Positions 11,405 through 22,965 of a stretch of DNA of 64,000 nt are shown here, piece after piece. The stretch is from assembly GCA_027924585.1 (NCBI GenBank), contig BSBM01000068.1, forward strand, positions 11,184,001-11,248,000. The letters are read 5' to 3'. Numbering within the stretch: position 1 is the first letter of the stretch; each line of letters begins with the position of its first letter. This DNA comes from Larix kaempferi. Lineage: Eukaryota > Streptophyta > Pinopsida > Pinales > Pinaceae. The position numbers and the translations under genes are program-made. Under the pieces are notes generated by a model, which saw only the letters and a program-made list of their open reading frames with translations, was not told the origin of the DNA and did no database searches.

Positions 11405-13698
11405 TAGCCTGAAAGAAGGCATGATATGGCATGTATGACACTTGTTGCACTTACGATGCTAGGGCTTGATATAGCAAACACTAGTCATCATAGCACTTTC
11501 TCTATAAATCCGTTTTGGCGAAGTCTTCGGGTCGGAAAATTTACAGGGAGAATATTATATCCCCATGTACCTTGTGTCCAAAGGAAAACCTCTAATTCAT
11601 TGTACTTTGTGATTTATGATCTGTACAATATAGGGTTTCTGCCTCTTCCAGATCTGAGTAAAAAACAAGTGACCTTGGAAAAAAGGTCATAAATTGGGCT
11701 AGAAAGCTCCAAATGAAATTTCTTAAAATGTAACAAGCAATACATAGACTGTACTATCTCAGGAAACTTTTTCAGAGGCCGAAGTTGAACCAGTGACACG
11801 TGGCATGCTGTACAAGTTTGCTCGCCTGTTTTATCCCATAAATAGGTCACGTTGCGACACTTGGAATAACTCTTTCTCAGAGAATCCAATTGAGTTTAGA
11901 CCTGTCGGGATGGAAAGATGATAGGTCAAGATATCTCAGGAAAAACGTTTAGACCCTGTGGATTGAAAAGTGCAGAGTTACACTAGAAACAATTAGGTAC
12001 ATATTTCTGTCAAAACAGAATTATTTTTTAGCACCTTCATTCATGGCTTCCGAAATTTAGGGTTTCGGAGAAAGTTGGAATTCTTGTAATCAGAGACCAC
12101 AGCTAAATGCTACTCATCAAAATCGAAATTTAGAGACCAATATCAGAGTTTTTGGTTGGGTAGAAGGCTGGGCTTGATCAGACCCTAGTTTGGGACTTTG
12201 ATCAGAAAAGTGAAAAATTAGGGCTTCCGTAAAAATGGGAATTTTTGAAATCTGTGACCATGGCTGGAAGCTCCTTAGAAAAATAGAAGCTTAGAGATTT
12301 GAATCAAACCTTTTTATTGGGAATAAGAGTGGGATTCATCAAACCCCAGTTTAGGGTCACGTCCAGTGAATCTAGAAGTTTCAAAGGCAAAATTGAGGAG
12401 TGAAACTTTGCAGTTTTCAAATTCTGAATATACCAACTTGATCAACTCATCAAGGTGCATATTTCTATCCTTTCGGAAGTTTGAAATTCAAATTTTGAAT
12501 TTTTGGGGTTTCTCTAACAAACCCTAATCCAGCTCTAGGTCCAGTTCTTGTAAATCAAGTGGATTGGGTTAATCCTAGAAGAAGATGGATTGGTCACCTG
12601 CATAAGTGAAGAAGTTCATGTTTCAGAGGGAGATGAGGCTAAGGCCTTACATAAGAAGATTACAAGCGACCTCGACAGGTATGACTCATCGAGGTATGTT
12701 TCGAGATTTGTTCATGATTAAGTTGATGGTATGTTTGTCTTCATGTTATTATGGTTAGTACAATCTTGATTTTAGATTTGTCGTATCACCTTAACAAAAT
12801 TATGAATGCATGATAGAAGATATTCATTGGTTAGGGTGTTGACACTTATGATTGTACTAATGCATTATGGTGTTGTATGAGGTTTATGTTGTCTGCTAAC
12901 ATAAAAGGTACACCAAGAAAGGAAAATCATGTTCTACTTCAAGAACATATGATCATGGTGACATGAAGACAAAGATTCATCCATTGTCATGGATCACATA
13001 GAAGATCTACTTACGAGGTATGTATAACTTGGTTCTACAATGGTTAACTTATGAGACATGCAGGTTACTAGCACAAGTCACTAAAGGGAACCAGAAGACA
13101 TTATGCGGGTATGTTAGACATAACTAGCTAGCATACTAATCTAGGTATGTTATTCCTATATCAAGCTAGAATCCTACCTTGTGTTAGGATCTTATACTGT
13201 TGTGTTGTTGATACTGATTATTCATGAAGTCATAGGTTTGAATAGTCATGGTTGTATGCATATTGTGTTTCTTACCATAATTGATGATATGAGTAACCAG
13301 AAGAATCATGAAGGTATAGGTTTGAGTAATCACAGGTTTATGCATTGATGATTTAACTAATCAGAAGATACCTATGATCAAATAAGAATATGCATGAGTA
13401 AAAGAAGACTTCCCTGAAACCTTGAATACTAATGTTTATTATCTGTGAATGATCATGACTATACATGTTTAAGATTATTGTGTATTGATAGTATTAAGAT
13501 TATACTAATAAATGTGTGATTATGTATGAGACCTCAAGGATAACACAATGATGATAAAAATAAGCATGCATAGTGATTAAGGATGGATATAAGTTCAAGG
13601 ACAGGTAATCCAGGAAGCAAAGATCAAGAGGGAGCACACTCCAATTGTTCCTGCAAGAAAGCAAAGGAGCACAGTCCAATAGTTTCTGCAAGGATGCA
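11405..13698 (+). other. Copia-2 leader, no recognisable coding
   Basis: This is where gag and protease should lie. All frames are closed at short intervals and nothing resembles Gag, a zinc knuckle or a DSG protease site. It may be replaced or foreign sequence picked up by the element. Confidence 0.6.
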
Positions 13699-13762
13699 GA
13701 TATTCAGAGAGAGTTGACCACTTCTCACAATCCACATCAGAATGGAGTTGCAAAGATTCAGA
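13699..13762 (+). pseudogene. Copia-2 integrase scrap
   Basis: Reads IQRELTTSHNPHQNGVAK, clearly the Copia integrase motif that surrounds the catalytic Glu (usual pattern LTTPYNPQQNGVAERKN). About 20 codons survive and the Glu is gone. The flanks are unrelated. Confidence 0.75.
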
Positions 13763-14310
13763 GGGAGTCCACCCAGCAACCAAACAAAGATAAGTATTTG
13801 AATTGTCATTTCTTACATAATGTTATTCAATGATGTATATGCTTATGTTCCTAGAATTAGGTTGTGTATTATGCATATTAGAATAGTTGCATTGATGAAT
13901 AGTATACTACTAATATACATGGGTAAGTGGCCTATGGAACTGTACAACATTCCATTACTACTTATCTATAATGAAACCTCTTTGCTGACATGTTAGGAGT
14001 TGTGCACACTCTTAATAATGTTCTGGTAGAGATTGGAAGGCATCTAGAAAGTTATGGAATATGGATAAATGTTGTATTGAAGCATTGGCTAAGATAATTG
14101 CATGACTGTATCACATATTTCTTTATGTGTAAGAATTTGTTCTGAAAACTATGAGATGTTTTCTAATCATGCAATTTAACTTGTTTTGTAGGAAAGATCA
14201 TATACCATCACCTACAAAAGAAGGACTACAACATTTGTTCAGCAACAAAGTTATCTATTGAAAATATTGAAGATATTGAAGTTCCCAGGATCTGGGAAGA
14301 ATGCCATGAT

Positions 14311-15210
14311 CGAGGAGTACCAGTCGATCATGAAGATGTTTGGGATGCAGTCCCAAGACTTGAAGGGGAGTCTGTAGTGACTTCCAAGAGGATCTACAAG
14401 ATCAAGCATGCTGCAGTGATGAAGAGGAAGATACACTTTCTTGAATGGTGTAGTTGAAGAAGAAGTGTATGTGGAGCAACCACTTGGTTCTGAAACACAT
14501 GACAAGGAGTCATATAACTTGGTATGGTAGGATAGACAGCCTTCTATCCAATTTGGGCTTTACCAAGAGTAAAGTGGATTCCAACCTTTACTACAAGGTT
14601 AAGGAAGGGAATCCTATGATTCTACTCCTATATGTGGATGACCTGTTTGTAACAACAGATGATAGATTGATTGCCGACACGCAACAGAAGCTTGCTGCCA
14701 AGTTCAAGATGAAGAACTTGTGGATGATGCACTACTTTCTGGGCATAGAGGTGTGGCAGAGTGTAGATGGAATCTTCCTTGGACAAGGGAAGTATGCAGT
14801 AGAGATCCTGAAAAGGTTCGGGATGATGGACTGCAAGGACATGGCCACACCTATGGCATTGAACCTGAAGCTTCTGTGTGATGCTCCATCTGATCCGGTT
14901 GATTGTGGACGCAAGTATGATGCGAATCAAAATTTTAACCTGCAGGGTTATGTTGATTCAGATTGGGCATGCAGTGCTACAGATAGGAAGAGCACTTCTG
15001 GGTGCTGCTTCAGTATGGGATCAGGTGTGATCTCTTGGTTTAGCAAGAAGTAGTCCTGCGTAGCACTGAGTACAGCCGAAGCAGATTATGTTGCGACGGA
15101 TGAGAAGGTTGCAGATGTATTGACCAAGCCATTGGCCAGAGTGCAGTTTGAGTACTTCAGAGAGAGGCTTGGTGCACTTCAGATCGAGGTTCCTTCCAAA
15201 GGGAAGTGAT
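14311..15210 (+). pseudogene. Copia-2 reverse transcriptase/RNase H remnant with internal deletions
   Basis: Ordered pieces of Copia RT are joined by deletions: DVWDAVPRLEG, then KIKHAAVMKRKIH, FLNGVVEEEVYVEQP, WYGRIDS, LLLYVDDLFVT and YFLGIE. The YVDD catalytic motif is intact. RT then jumps directly to RNase H (VDSDWACSATDRKSTSG), missing the usual connecting segment, and ends ADVLTKPLARVQFEYF...SKGK with a stop at about 15,208. At least three frame changes are needed to read it. TAG at 15,051-15,053 interrupts RNase H. Confidence 0.9.
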
Positions 15211-15228
15211 GAGTCCAGAAGATGCAGA

Positions 15229-15460
15229 TGCACATGAGCTTTTCTGACATGGTTGATGTGTTCTCCCATGGTCGTGATGTAATTGTTGAGCCATTCTCAC
15301 ATGGTGGTAGATGTGTTCTCCCATGGTGTAGATGTAAGGGCTGAAGCCATTTTTCACATGGTGGTAGATGTTTTCTCCCATGGTGAAGAAGTAAGGGCTG
15401 GAGCCTTCTCCGAATGGTGGTTGATGTGTTCTCCCATGTCGGTGGTGTAAGTACTGGATG
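15229..15460 (+). repeat. Copia-2 3' region tandem array 1 (ttctcccatggt units)
   Basis: At least five degenerate units carry ttctcccatggtg and a gatgtgtt/gtagatg spacer, between the end of pol and the 3' LTR. Confidence 0.75.
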
Positions 15461-15499
15461 ATGTGAATCTGGGCTGTGCTTCGTGGACGATGAGATGAT

Positions 15500-15905
15500 C
15501 TCAAGAGGACAATGCTTGTTATGATCAGTTGGATCATTGCATCATCTTGGATGCTTGTTATGATCAGTTGGATCATTTATGTATATATGCATCATGTTGG
15601 ATGCTGGATATGATCAGTTGAATCATTTATGTATGTATGCATCATGTTGGATGTTGGATATGATCAGTTGGATCATTTGTATGTATTTTGTATATGCATC
15701 ATGTTGGATGCTTGGACCATGTATCTGTATATGCATCAGGTGGATACTGAGATCATGTATGTTGATATATATCAGGTGGATACATTGTGTGGATCATGTA
15801 TCTATGTATGTATCAGGTGGATACATTGTATGATTAGGTAGGTCATGTATGATGATATGTATCAGGTAGATACTTGGTATGCATCAGGTGGATGTAGTGT
15901 ATGAT
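15500..15905 (+). repeat. Copia-2 3' region tandem array 2 (atgatcagttggatcatt units)
   Basis: Repeated combinations of atgatcagttggatcatt and catcatgttggatgct, then a drifted form catcaggtggatac. The units are self-complementary around gatc. Confidence 0.75.
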
Positions 15906-16045
15906 CAAGATGATCATAGATGACAAGCTTCAGGATGTTGCTCCAGATGACATGCAGCAGGATGTTGCAGTGATGATGATCAGGATGATCATGTGTACAT
16001 CAGGATGATGTATGATGAGTATCAGGATGATACTTTGTGGCCATG

Positions 16046-16665
16046 GATCAGGTTGTGCAGATGAGCATGTCTGGGAGATCCTATAGGTCGGAGTTGTGTA
16101 CCCGTAACAGCCTGGAATGCTCTTTCAAGACATTGCTCTAGGAGGACATGTAATTTGTGCCCTAGGAGATCTTCAAGTCGGAGTTGTGTACCCATAACAT
16201 CCTGAGATGCTCTTGCAAGGTTTTGTCCTATGGCATATAATTTGTTCCTGGGAGATCTGGATAGGATGAAAAATGCCTCAGATGCTTCAACCAGGTTTTG
16301 CAATGACCACATGTAATTTGCTCCTGGGAGATCTGGACAGGATGAAAAAGGCCTCAGATGCTTCAGCCAGGTTTTGTGGTGGACCACATGTAATTTGCTC
16401 CTGGGAGATCTAGACAGGATGAAAAAGGCCTCAGATGCTTCAGCCAGGTTTTGTGGTGAGATCACATGTAATGTGCTCCTGGGAGATCCGATAGGTAGAG
16501 TTGTGTGCTCGTAACAGCCTGGGATGCTTCAGACAGTTTTTGTGATGGGTCACATGTAATGTGCTCCTGGGAGATCTGACAGGTAGAGCTATGTGCTCGC
16601 AATAGCCTGGGAAGCTGCAGCCAGGTTTTGTGACACATGTAATAAATCTTGAGGATTCCACAGTA
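16046..16665 (+). repeat. Copia-2 3' region tandem array 3 (cctgggagatct units)
   Basis: About eight units of roughly 60-80 bp share ctcctgggagatct, cctcagatgcttcagccagg and ccacatgtaatttg. The periodicity creates a spurious minus-strand reading frame across it. It lies in the stretch just before the polypurine tract. Confidence 0.8.
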
Positions 16666-16899
16666 TGGCCAGTGATGAAGACCTACAGGTAATGATGATG
16701 AAGACCTGCAGGTGGTGGGCCTACATCCAGTATGAAAAAGGACTGGCTCTGTAGAACTTCCTATGACGATTAGATTCAGATATTGATTGAGATAGCAGCA
16801 GCAGTGACGATGACGATGATTCGAGGATGATGATTCGCTGATGATGATCCAGAGAAGAAGACTTGTGCTAGCAGACCTGTGTCGAGAAATACCTTCCTA

Positions 16900-16911
16900 G
16901 TTAAGAGGGAG
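16900..16911 (+). other. Copia-2 polypurine tract
   Basis: GTTAAGAGGGAG ends directly at the TG of the 3' LTR. Confidence 0.85.
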
Positions 16912-17601
16912 TGTTGATGTATATGTAACTTTGCAATGTATTTCACATATATGTATATTGTATTCCTATAGAGATGTTATTATTCCTCTATACGGAAGTG
17001 TTTGTATTCCTATAGAGATGTTATTACTCCTCTATATGGAAGTGTCATCATTTATATTGTAAGTGTCGTAACTTATACTTGATGGGCTATTAGACCACCT
17101 TGTTGGGGTCGGCCATGTATAAGTCATGTGGGTCGAAGGGTTATTAGACCACCCTATTGGGGGTCGGCCATGTGGGTCAAAGGGTTATTAGACCACCCTA
17201 TTGGGTGTCGGCCGAGTTAGCATTATCTTAAGTGGTTAAGTTGAGGCCGACCTAGTTGAGTAAAGGTCAAGTCAAGTTAGTGTATAAATAGAGAGTGTGT
17301 CTCTCTCATTTTACACATTCTATTCTCTCACTCACACTGTGGAGAGTGGCACACTTGTGGAGGAGGAGGCTCTGCTACTAGGAGAAGACTATCTCTTGTA
17401 GTCTGGTTGTATCATTGCTCTATCTATCTCTGAGGAAGTTATTGGGGTTTTTCACCTTTATGGTTTTCCCCAAGTAAAATCTGTGTCTCTTGTGTGCTTG
17501 CATTATTGTGTCCATGATTGATATGATGTAGATTTGCTGTACATGTTGTTCTCTCAGTTAAGATCCTATATCAGATTGAAGTAAATTCTGAAAATTTAAC
17601 A
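16912..17601 (+). repeat. Copia-2 3' LTR (690 bp), full length
   Basis: It contains two internal tandem duplications (tgtattcctatagagatg and gggttattagaccacc units). It also retains the promoter core missing from the 5' LTR. It ends AATTTAACA, then target duplication CCAAC. Confidence 0.96.
17283..17290 (+). promoter_or_regulatory. TATA box in the Copia-2 3' LTR
   Basis: TATAAATA is followed about 30 bp later by a CT-rich initiator-like region (ctctctcattttacac). This lies in the 132-bp block absent from the 5' LTR. Confidence 0.75.
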
Positions 17602-18090
17602 CCAACTCCTAGAGCAGCCAAGTCTCACTTGCTCCAGAACCGCCGAGCCTTATCGTTGAACCACAAGAGAAAAATCCACTTAATGCACCATCTCTTGTAT
17701 TATCAAATTCAATTCCTCGTCCAATGCTAGCATCCTGCTTGCTAATGGACATACTATTATATAGTATTTTTACTAGGACTTTGTTATTTATGAGCCTCCT
17801 TCTCTTTAGCACTCAACAAAGAGTTGTGACCTGATTTTGGGGAAGATGCCTAGTGTACCTTGAGTTCTCACTCTTCAGGTTCATCCACTTTCATTTTCCT
17901 CTTGTAGTTCAGTGAGCACTCTTTCAACAGCTATTTGATTTCTGTCCACTCCAGTATCTATTTATTAATAAAAGAATAATTCATTACATTTTTTTAATTT
18001 TTGAGTTCTTGTCAAAAATATTTAAATAAAAATAAAATAAAGTATTCGAAAAGTATTTAATAACAATTTATTAAATCTTGGTGTATTACA
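17602..18090 (-). repeat. Gypsy-1 3' LTR, second part
   Basis: Continues the LTR after the Copia-2 insertion, colinear with 25,719-26,209. It ends (plus strand) in TATTACA next to the polypurine tract. Confidence 0.93.
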
Positions 18091-18105
18091 TACACCTCCC
18101 ATTAA
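18091..18105 (-). other. Gypsy-1 polypurine tract
   Basis: Minus-strand TTAATGGGAGGTGTA abuts the LTR start TGTAATACACC. Confidence 0.8.
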
Positions 18106-18164
18106 GGACAACACCATCCTCGGTGTTATTATTTTTCTGTCTTTATTCTTCCATCTCCTCATCT

Positions 18165-21100
18165 TGAAATAGGATCAGATATGCCTCCTGCATATCACTT
18201 TCCAATTCCCAAGTGGACTCTTTCGGACTAAGTTGCTTCCACTGCACCTTGACTTGTCTGATGGTACAGTTCTGGAGTAAAAATTATCTCCTGCCGAGAA
18301 TATGCTCTGGTCCCACTTGGAACTCTCCTTCAAGTTCCACCTGTATAAAATCTCAATCAATTACATGAGTAGTGTCATGAACATACTTCTTCAAAATGGA
18401 AACGTGAAAAACATCATGTACTTTAATAATAGGCGGTAGGGCTAACTGATATGCTATTGTCCCTACTTTAGCCAAAATTTGAAATGGCCCACAATACTTG
18501 GTTTCCAATTTTGAATACTTTCCCAATCTTAGGGAGCTTTTCTTGGGTTTTACCTTTATATACACATGCTCGCCTACCTGTAACTCTCGATGAGTTCTTT
18601 TTAAGTCAGCATTAATTTTCTGTCGGTCTTGGGTAGCTTTCAAATTTTGTTGTACCTATTTCACGGTTAGTTCCATATCCTTTAACAATTCAGGTCCTAA
18701 CATTAATCGATCAACTAGACTTCTCCAAGAAATGGGAGTATTACATTTGTGTCCATACAGGATTTCAAAAGGACTCATACCAACCGATACTTGAAAATGA
18801 TTATTGTAAGCAAATTCTACTAGGTGCAAATAATATTCCCACTTACCTGGTTTGTCCATTACATACATTCTCAATATGTCTTCTAGGACTTGGTTTACCC
18901 TTTCAGCCTATCCATTGGTTTGCGAATGATATACAGTGCTGAAATTCAGTTGCGTGCTTAGTCCTTTAAACAAAGCTTTCCAAAAATTCCCTTTAAATTT
19001 TACATCTCTATTTGATATTATTAGCTTTGGTACTCCATGTAACCTGAAAATCTCTTTCATAAATATATATGCGATGCTAACAGCCTTATAAGTAGATTTT
19101 ACTAGAATAAAATGAGTTTCTTTACTTAACTTGTCTACTACAACCATGATTGAGTCATGTTGCCTAAAAATTTTAGGTGGACCTGTTATAAAATCCATGT
19201 TGATTATTTCCCACTTCCATTCCGGAATGGGTAGTGGTTGTATAACCCTGCTGGATGTTGGTGTTCTACCTTTACTTGCTGGCATTTGATGGAGCGAGTG
19301 AAATATCCTGCTACCTCTTTTTTTATGTTGGGCCAAAATAAGTCCTTTCTGATCATGGTGATGATATTTTGGTATCCATGGTGTCTTGAATAGGGTCGTT
19401 TGTGTAATTCATTCATAACAATTAATTTGATTTATGTTGTATTTGGTATGTACAATCTATTTTTATGCAGCAATAATCCTCTTCCATTCAGACTACAATT
19501 TGTTTTTATTTAGTTCTGTTAATTTTGAGTAGTCTTTTCCTTTAAATTTTGGTATTCTTTACTAGAATTTCCTGCATTTAAGATCTGATTTTCCAAATCT
19601 TATTCGTAACTGCTACTTGCAAATAGTAAGTTTGCGCGACAACTTAAGGCGTCCGCAACTTTCTTTTCCTTCCCTTTAATATGAATTATTTCAAATTCAT
19701 ATTCACTGAGGAATGACAACCAGCTAGCTTGTCTAGCATTTATATTTTGTTGATCAAACAGGTATTTTAAACTTATGTTATATGACATTAGCAAAAATTT
19801 TCTTCCGATGAGATAGTGTCGCCACATCTTTAATGCATGTATAATTGTAGCAAGCTCTAAGTCATGTGTAGCATAGTTCTCTTCAAGTTCTTTTAGTTTT
19901 ATGGATTCATAGGCCACGACGTAAAATTTATCTTGAATTAACACCCTGCCTAATCCTTCCTTATATGCGTCGATGCATACGGCGAAATCTTTAAAATGAT
20001 AATCAATTTTTAAGATAGGGGCAGTGATTAACAAGTTGTTTAGATCATTAAAACTTTCCATACACTTTTTGTTCCAATCAAACTTCGTACCTTTCTTTTG
20101 CAGTGAAGTTATGGGGTAGGATATCTTAGAAAATCCTTCAATAAAATTTCGATAATAACCCGTAATCCCCATGAACGATATTATGTTAGTTACATTTTTA
20201 GGAATTGGCCATTTAGTTATAGCTTTAATCTTGTCAGGGTCGACAGATATTCCATCCTTAGACACTACGTGTACTAGATATTGAATTTTGTCTTTAAAGA
20301 AGTCGAATTTGCTAAACTTAGCAAATGGTTGTTGTTCTCTTAATACTTGCAGAACTATTCTTAGGTGCTCTTCATGTTACTGTTTATTCTTCGAGTAAAT
20401 CAGTATATCATCGATGAAGACGACTACAAATTTATCTAAATAGTTAATCAGAATAATATTCATTAAGCACATAAAAGATGTAGGTGTGTTTTTTAATCCA
20501 AGGGCATTACGACAAACTCGTAATGACCATAATGAGTTCTAAAAGCAGTTTTAAAGATGTCTTCATCTTTGATCCGTACCTGATGGTAGCCGGACCTTAG
20601 ATCTATTTTAGAAAAGATTGTCACCCCTTGGAACTGATAGAATAGATCACCTATCTGAGGTAAAGGATATCTATTTTTAATAGTCATTTTATTTAATTGT
20701 CGATAGTCTATGCATAATCTTAAAGTTTCATCTTTCTTCTTTACGAATAAGATCGGTGCTCCCCAAGGGGAAACACTACGTCGAATGCACTTCTTGTCAA
20801 TTAGTTCTTGTAATTCTGATTTAAGTTTTGTAATTTCTATTATATTCATCTGATAAGGAGCTTTTGATGCCGGTACCACTCCTAGTATTAGATCGATTGT
20901 AAAGTCTATGTCTCTTTTTGGAGGTAGTCCAAGGAATTCTCCCAGAAATATGTCTTTAAAATCTTTTAAGATAGGTATATCCTCTATTTTAAGTTTGTTA
21001 TCCTTATATTTTTCATCCATTACATAGACTGCAACTACTTTACATCCTTTAAGTACTGATCTTTTCATTTGTAAGGAAAAAAATTCTCTGATCATAACCC

Positions 21101-21500
21101 TTCTTGGAATTCCTTTTACTTTAATTGTATTTCCAGTATTATCCATGCATGTAAAAGTTTTATCATAACAATTCAACATGACTCCATGTTTTTCTAACCA
21201 ATCCATTCATATTAGCATATCATAGGAACCCAATGGTAAAATATTCAGATCAACATGCGTGTTAAATTCATTCATCAATATTTCATAGTTTTTCACATAA
21301 TTAGTGACATTACGTTTAGTACCTGTGGCTAACTGTGCTAGCCAAGATTTTTCAAATTTTTTCTAGTACTAATTTACATAATTCAACAATCCTAGGTCAT
21401 ACATAACTCAAAATTGCACCTGGATCAATTAGTATGGAAATCGGTTGACTTTTTATCATACCTTCGATTTCGACCATTGAAGTTTGATGGTATGCTTGTC
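18165..21500 (-). pseudogene. Gypsy-1 pol: protease, RT, RNase H, integrase, chromodomain
   Basis: Read from high to low coordinates. Protease core LIDPGA is near 21,430. Reverse transcriptase at 21,206-20,490 ([15 protein letters not shown]) continues out of frame to [13 protein letters not shown] near 20,400, with both catalytic Asp residues kept. RNase H is at 20,265-19,600 (DAYKEGLG, YATHDLELATI, ADALS). Integrase runs from the zinc finger HKRPYSRHHGY...CQQVK (19,416) through MDFITGPP, an altered second Asp (SNRD), and YHSQTNG at 18,910. The block 18,874-18,353 holds the integrase C-terminus (GPFQILAKVG, HDVFHVS). A chromodomain-like tail VQWKQLSPKES...TWELESD is readable at about 18,180-18,260, which would tether integration to chromatin. 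Several stops and frame changes make it inactive. Confidence 0.93.
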
Positions 21501-21599
21501 GATTCTCCAATTTAGCACTGTTTCAGGGCATGCTTCTCTCCATATCTCCAACTGTAACAACTTCTTGAATGGAGTGAAAATTATTAAGGCTTTTATTTC

Positions 21600-22829
21600 T
21601 TATAGGGAAGTCTTTACAATAATGTGGCTCACCACATTCCCAACATTTTAATGCTTCCCTCTGTGCAATGTTTTTATTAAAAGTAGTGGAAGGTTCTCTT
21701 TCTTTTGTTGTAGGGTGTTGTGGTTTAAAACCTCTATAATTACCACCTTGATACCTCTAAAATTATTCCCAGTATTTTTGTGAAATTTATTATTCTTCTT
21801 TCTTGGATCAAAAGTATTTTGTCTTTTAGTGTTCCAATTAGGTACATTTTCTCTTTTACTCTTATTCTGATCATAACATAAATTTGTTTTTCTCATTGCT
21901 TCTTCCAGTGTCGTCAAATTGTCGTACTCAATCCTTTCTTTAAACGTAACAAGTAAGTAGCTGAGAAAGCGCTGTATTTTTGGTTTTTAATCTATTATAT
22001 ATGGTACATAACAAAGCAAACTTATGAATTTAGTACCGAGCTCTTTCAAGGTCATAGCACCTAACCTTAACTCATAGAATTCCTTAGCCTTTTCTTCATA
22101 GTAATGTTCTGAAAGATACTTTCGTTTAAAGTGCTTCTTAAATGTTTTCCATGTTACGTATTGTTCTTGTATACCGTTTACTTTTTTTATATATTGCCAC
22201 CAAATATCTGCTTTTCCAGTTAAGTTATAAATGACCATTTTCGCCTTCAGTTCATCGGAATAGTTATAGATATGGAAGTATTTCTTCATTCAAGACAACC
22301 AGGCTTCCGCCTCTTCTCCTTTCTCTATCTCACCGTTAAACATAGGAGGTTTATTTTTATTTTTTTCCCCCGAAATATCTTCATAGGGTTTGTATTTCTT
22401 TTTATTTTTATTACTGTCACTACTTTCACTAGAATCCTGATGTTTTTCTATGTGGTGTTTAGTTGATTCCTCACTAGAAATTCTAGCCCCCTGACTAGAA
22501 AATTCCATCTTCCTTCCCTTACATTTGTAAGGTGTAGTTTTTGGCTTATCATGTTTAGATTATTTGTGTTTATCTTTTTCATTACTGTGTATTTTAGCCA
22601 GCAAAATGTTATTTAGTTCTTCTTGTGCTTTCAAAATTCGTTTGCTATCTTCCCTAACTATTTTTAATTCTGATCTTAGTTCTTTAACAATTTGTTGTAA
22701 TTCTGATGGGTTATCGTCTGGACTCTCATTAAGGTTTACCCAAATTTCACCCTCTTCATTGTTCTCAGGATTTCTAGGGTGAGATTCTTCTTCTGCAGAC
22801 ATTCCTACGTCTTCCATAGTTTCCTGCAA
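21600..22829 (-). pseudogene. Gypsy-1 gag
   Basis: Starts near 22,829 (MQETMEDVGMSAEEE). A coiled-coil-like acidic N-terminus and a charged linker come first. The retrotransposon Gag domain follows (KAEIWW-like ADIWWQYIK, TWKTFKKHFKRKY, EFYELRLG) at 22,289-21,990. Near 21,610-21,650 is a zinc knuckle, CWECGEPHYCKDF, whose last Cys position is Phe. Stops fall near 22,560, 22,288 and 21,986, all in one frame, so single substitutions explain most of the damage. Confidence 0.88.
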
Positions 22830-22950
22830 AAAATAAAGTTATCCTTCTCTTCCTTTTTCATAAGAGAATCAAACCCAAAATAAAATAAAAATAGTTTTCT
22901 GGTTTAACAGCTTCAGTGTTGGGCCGGTTCAGGCCAAGTGTTGTAACCAT

Positions 22951-22962
22951 GCTTTGATACCA
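22951..22962 (-). other. Gypsy-1 primer binding site
   Basis: The minus strand reads TGGTATCAAAGC, 3 nt inside the 5' LTR end, matching the Met-tRNA-type site used by chromoviruses. Confidence 0.85.
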
Positions 22963-22965
22963 TTC

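Larger units (their letters stand above)
10835..17601 (+). mobile_element. Copia-2: internally deleted, non-autonomous Copia element nested in the Gypsy-1 LTR
   Basis: LTRs at 10,835-11,392 and 16,912-17,601 begin TGTTGATG and end ATTTAACA. The target duplication is CCAAC (10,830-10,834 and 17,602-17,606). The other Gypsy-1 LTR shows the empty site at about 25,715-25,725. Between the primer site and the polypurine tract only scraps of Copia integrase, RT and RNase H remain, followed by about 1.6 kb of tandem repeats. No Gag or protease reading frame is seen. It must have been moved by proteins of a relative. Confidence 0.96.

Noticed and set aside
16022-16661. Two long minus-strand frames over Copia-2 array 3
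   Set aside because: They are produced by the periodicity of the tandem units and resemble no protein.
15229-16665. CRISPR-like repeat arrays
   Set aside because: Units are contiguous and degenerate, with no unique spacers of constant length, no cas genes, and a eukaryotic retrotransposon context.
22272-22466. Plus-strand frames opposite Gypsy-1 gag
   Set aside because: Shadows of the minus-strand gag. The hydrophobic look comes from reading Lys-rich codons in reverse.
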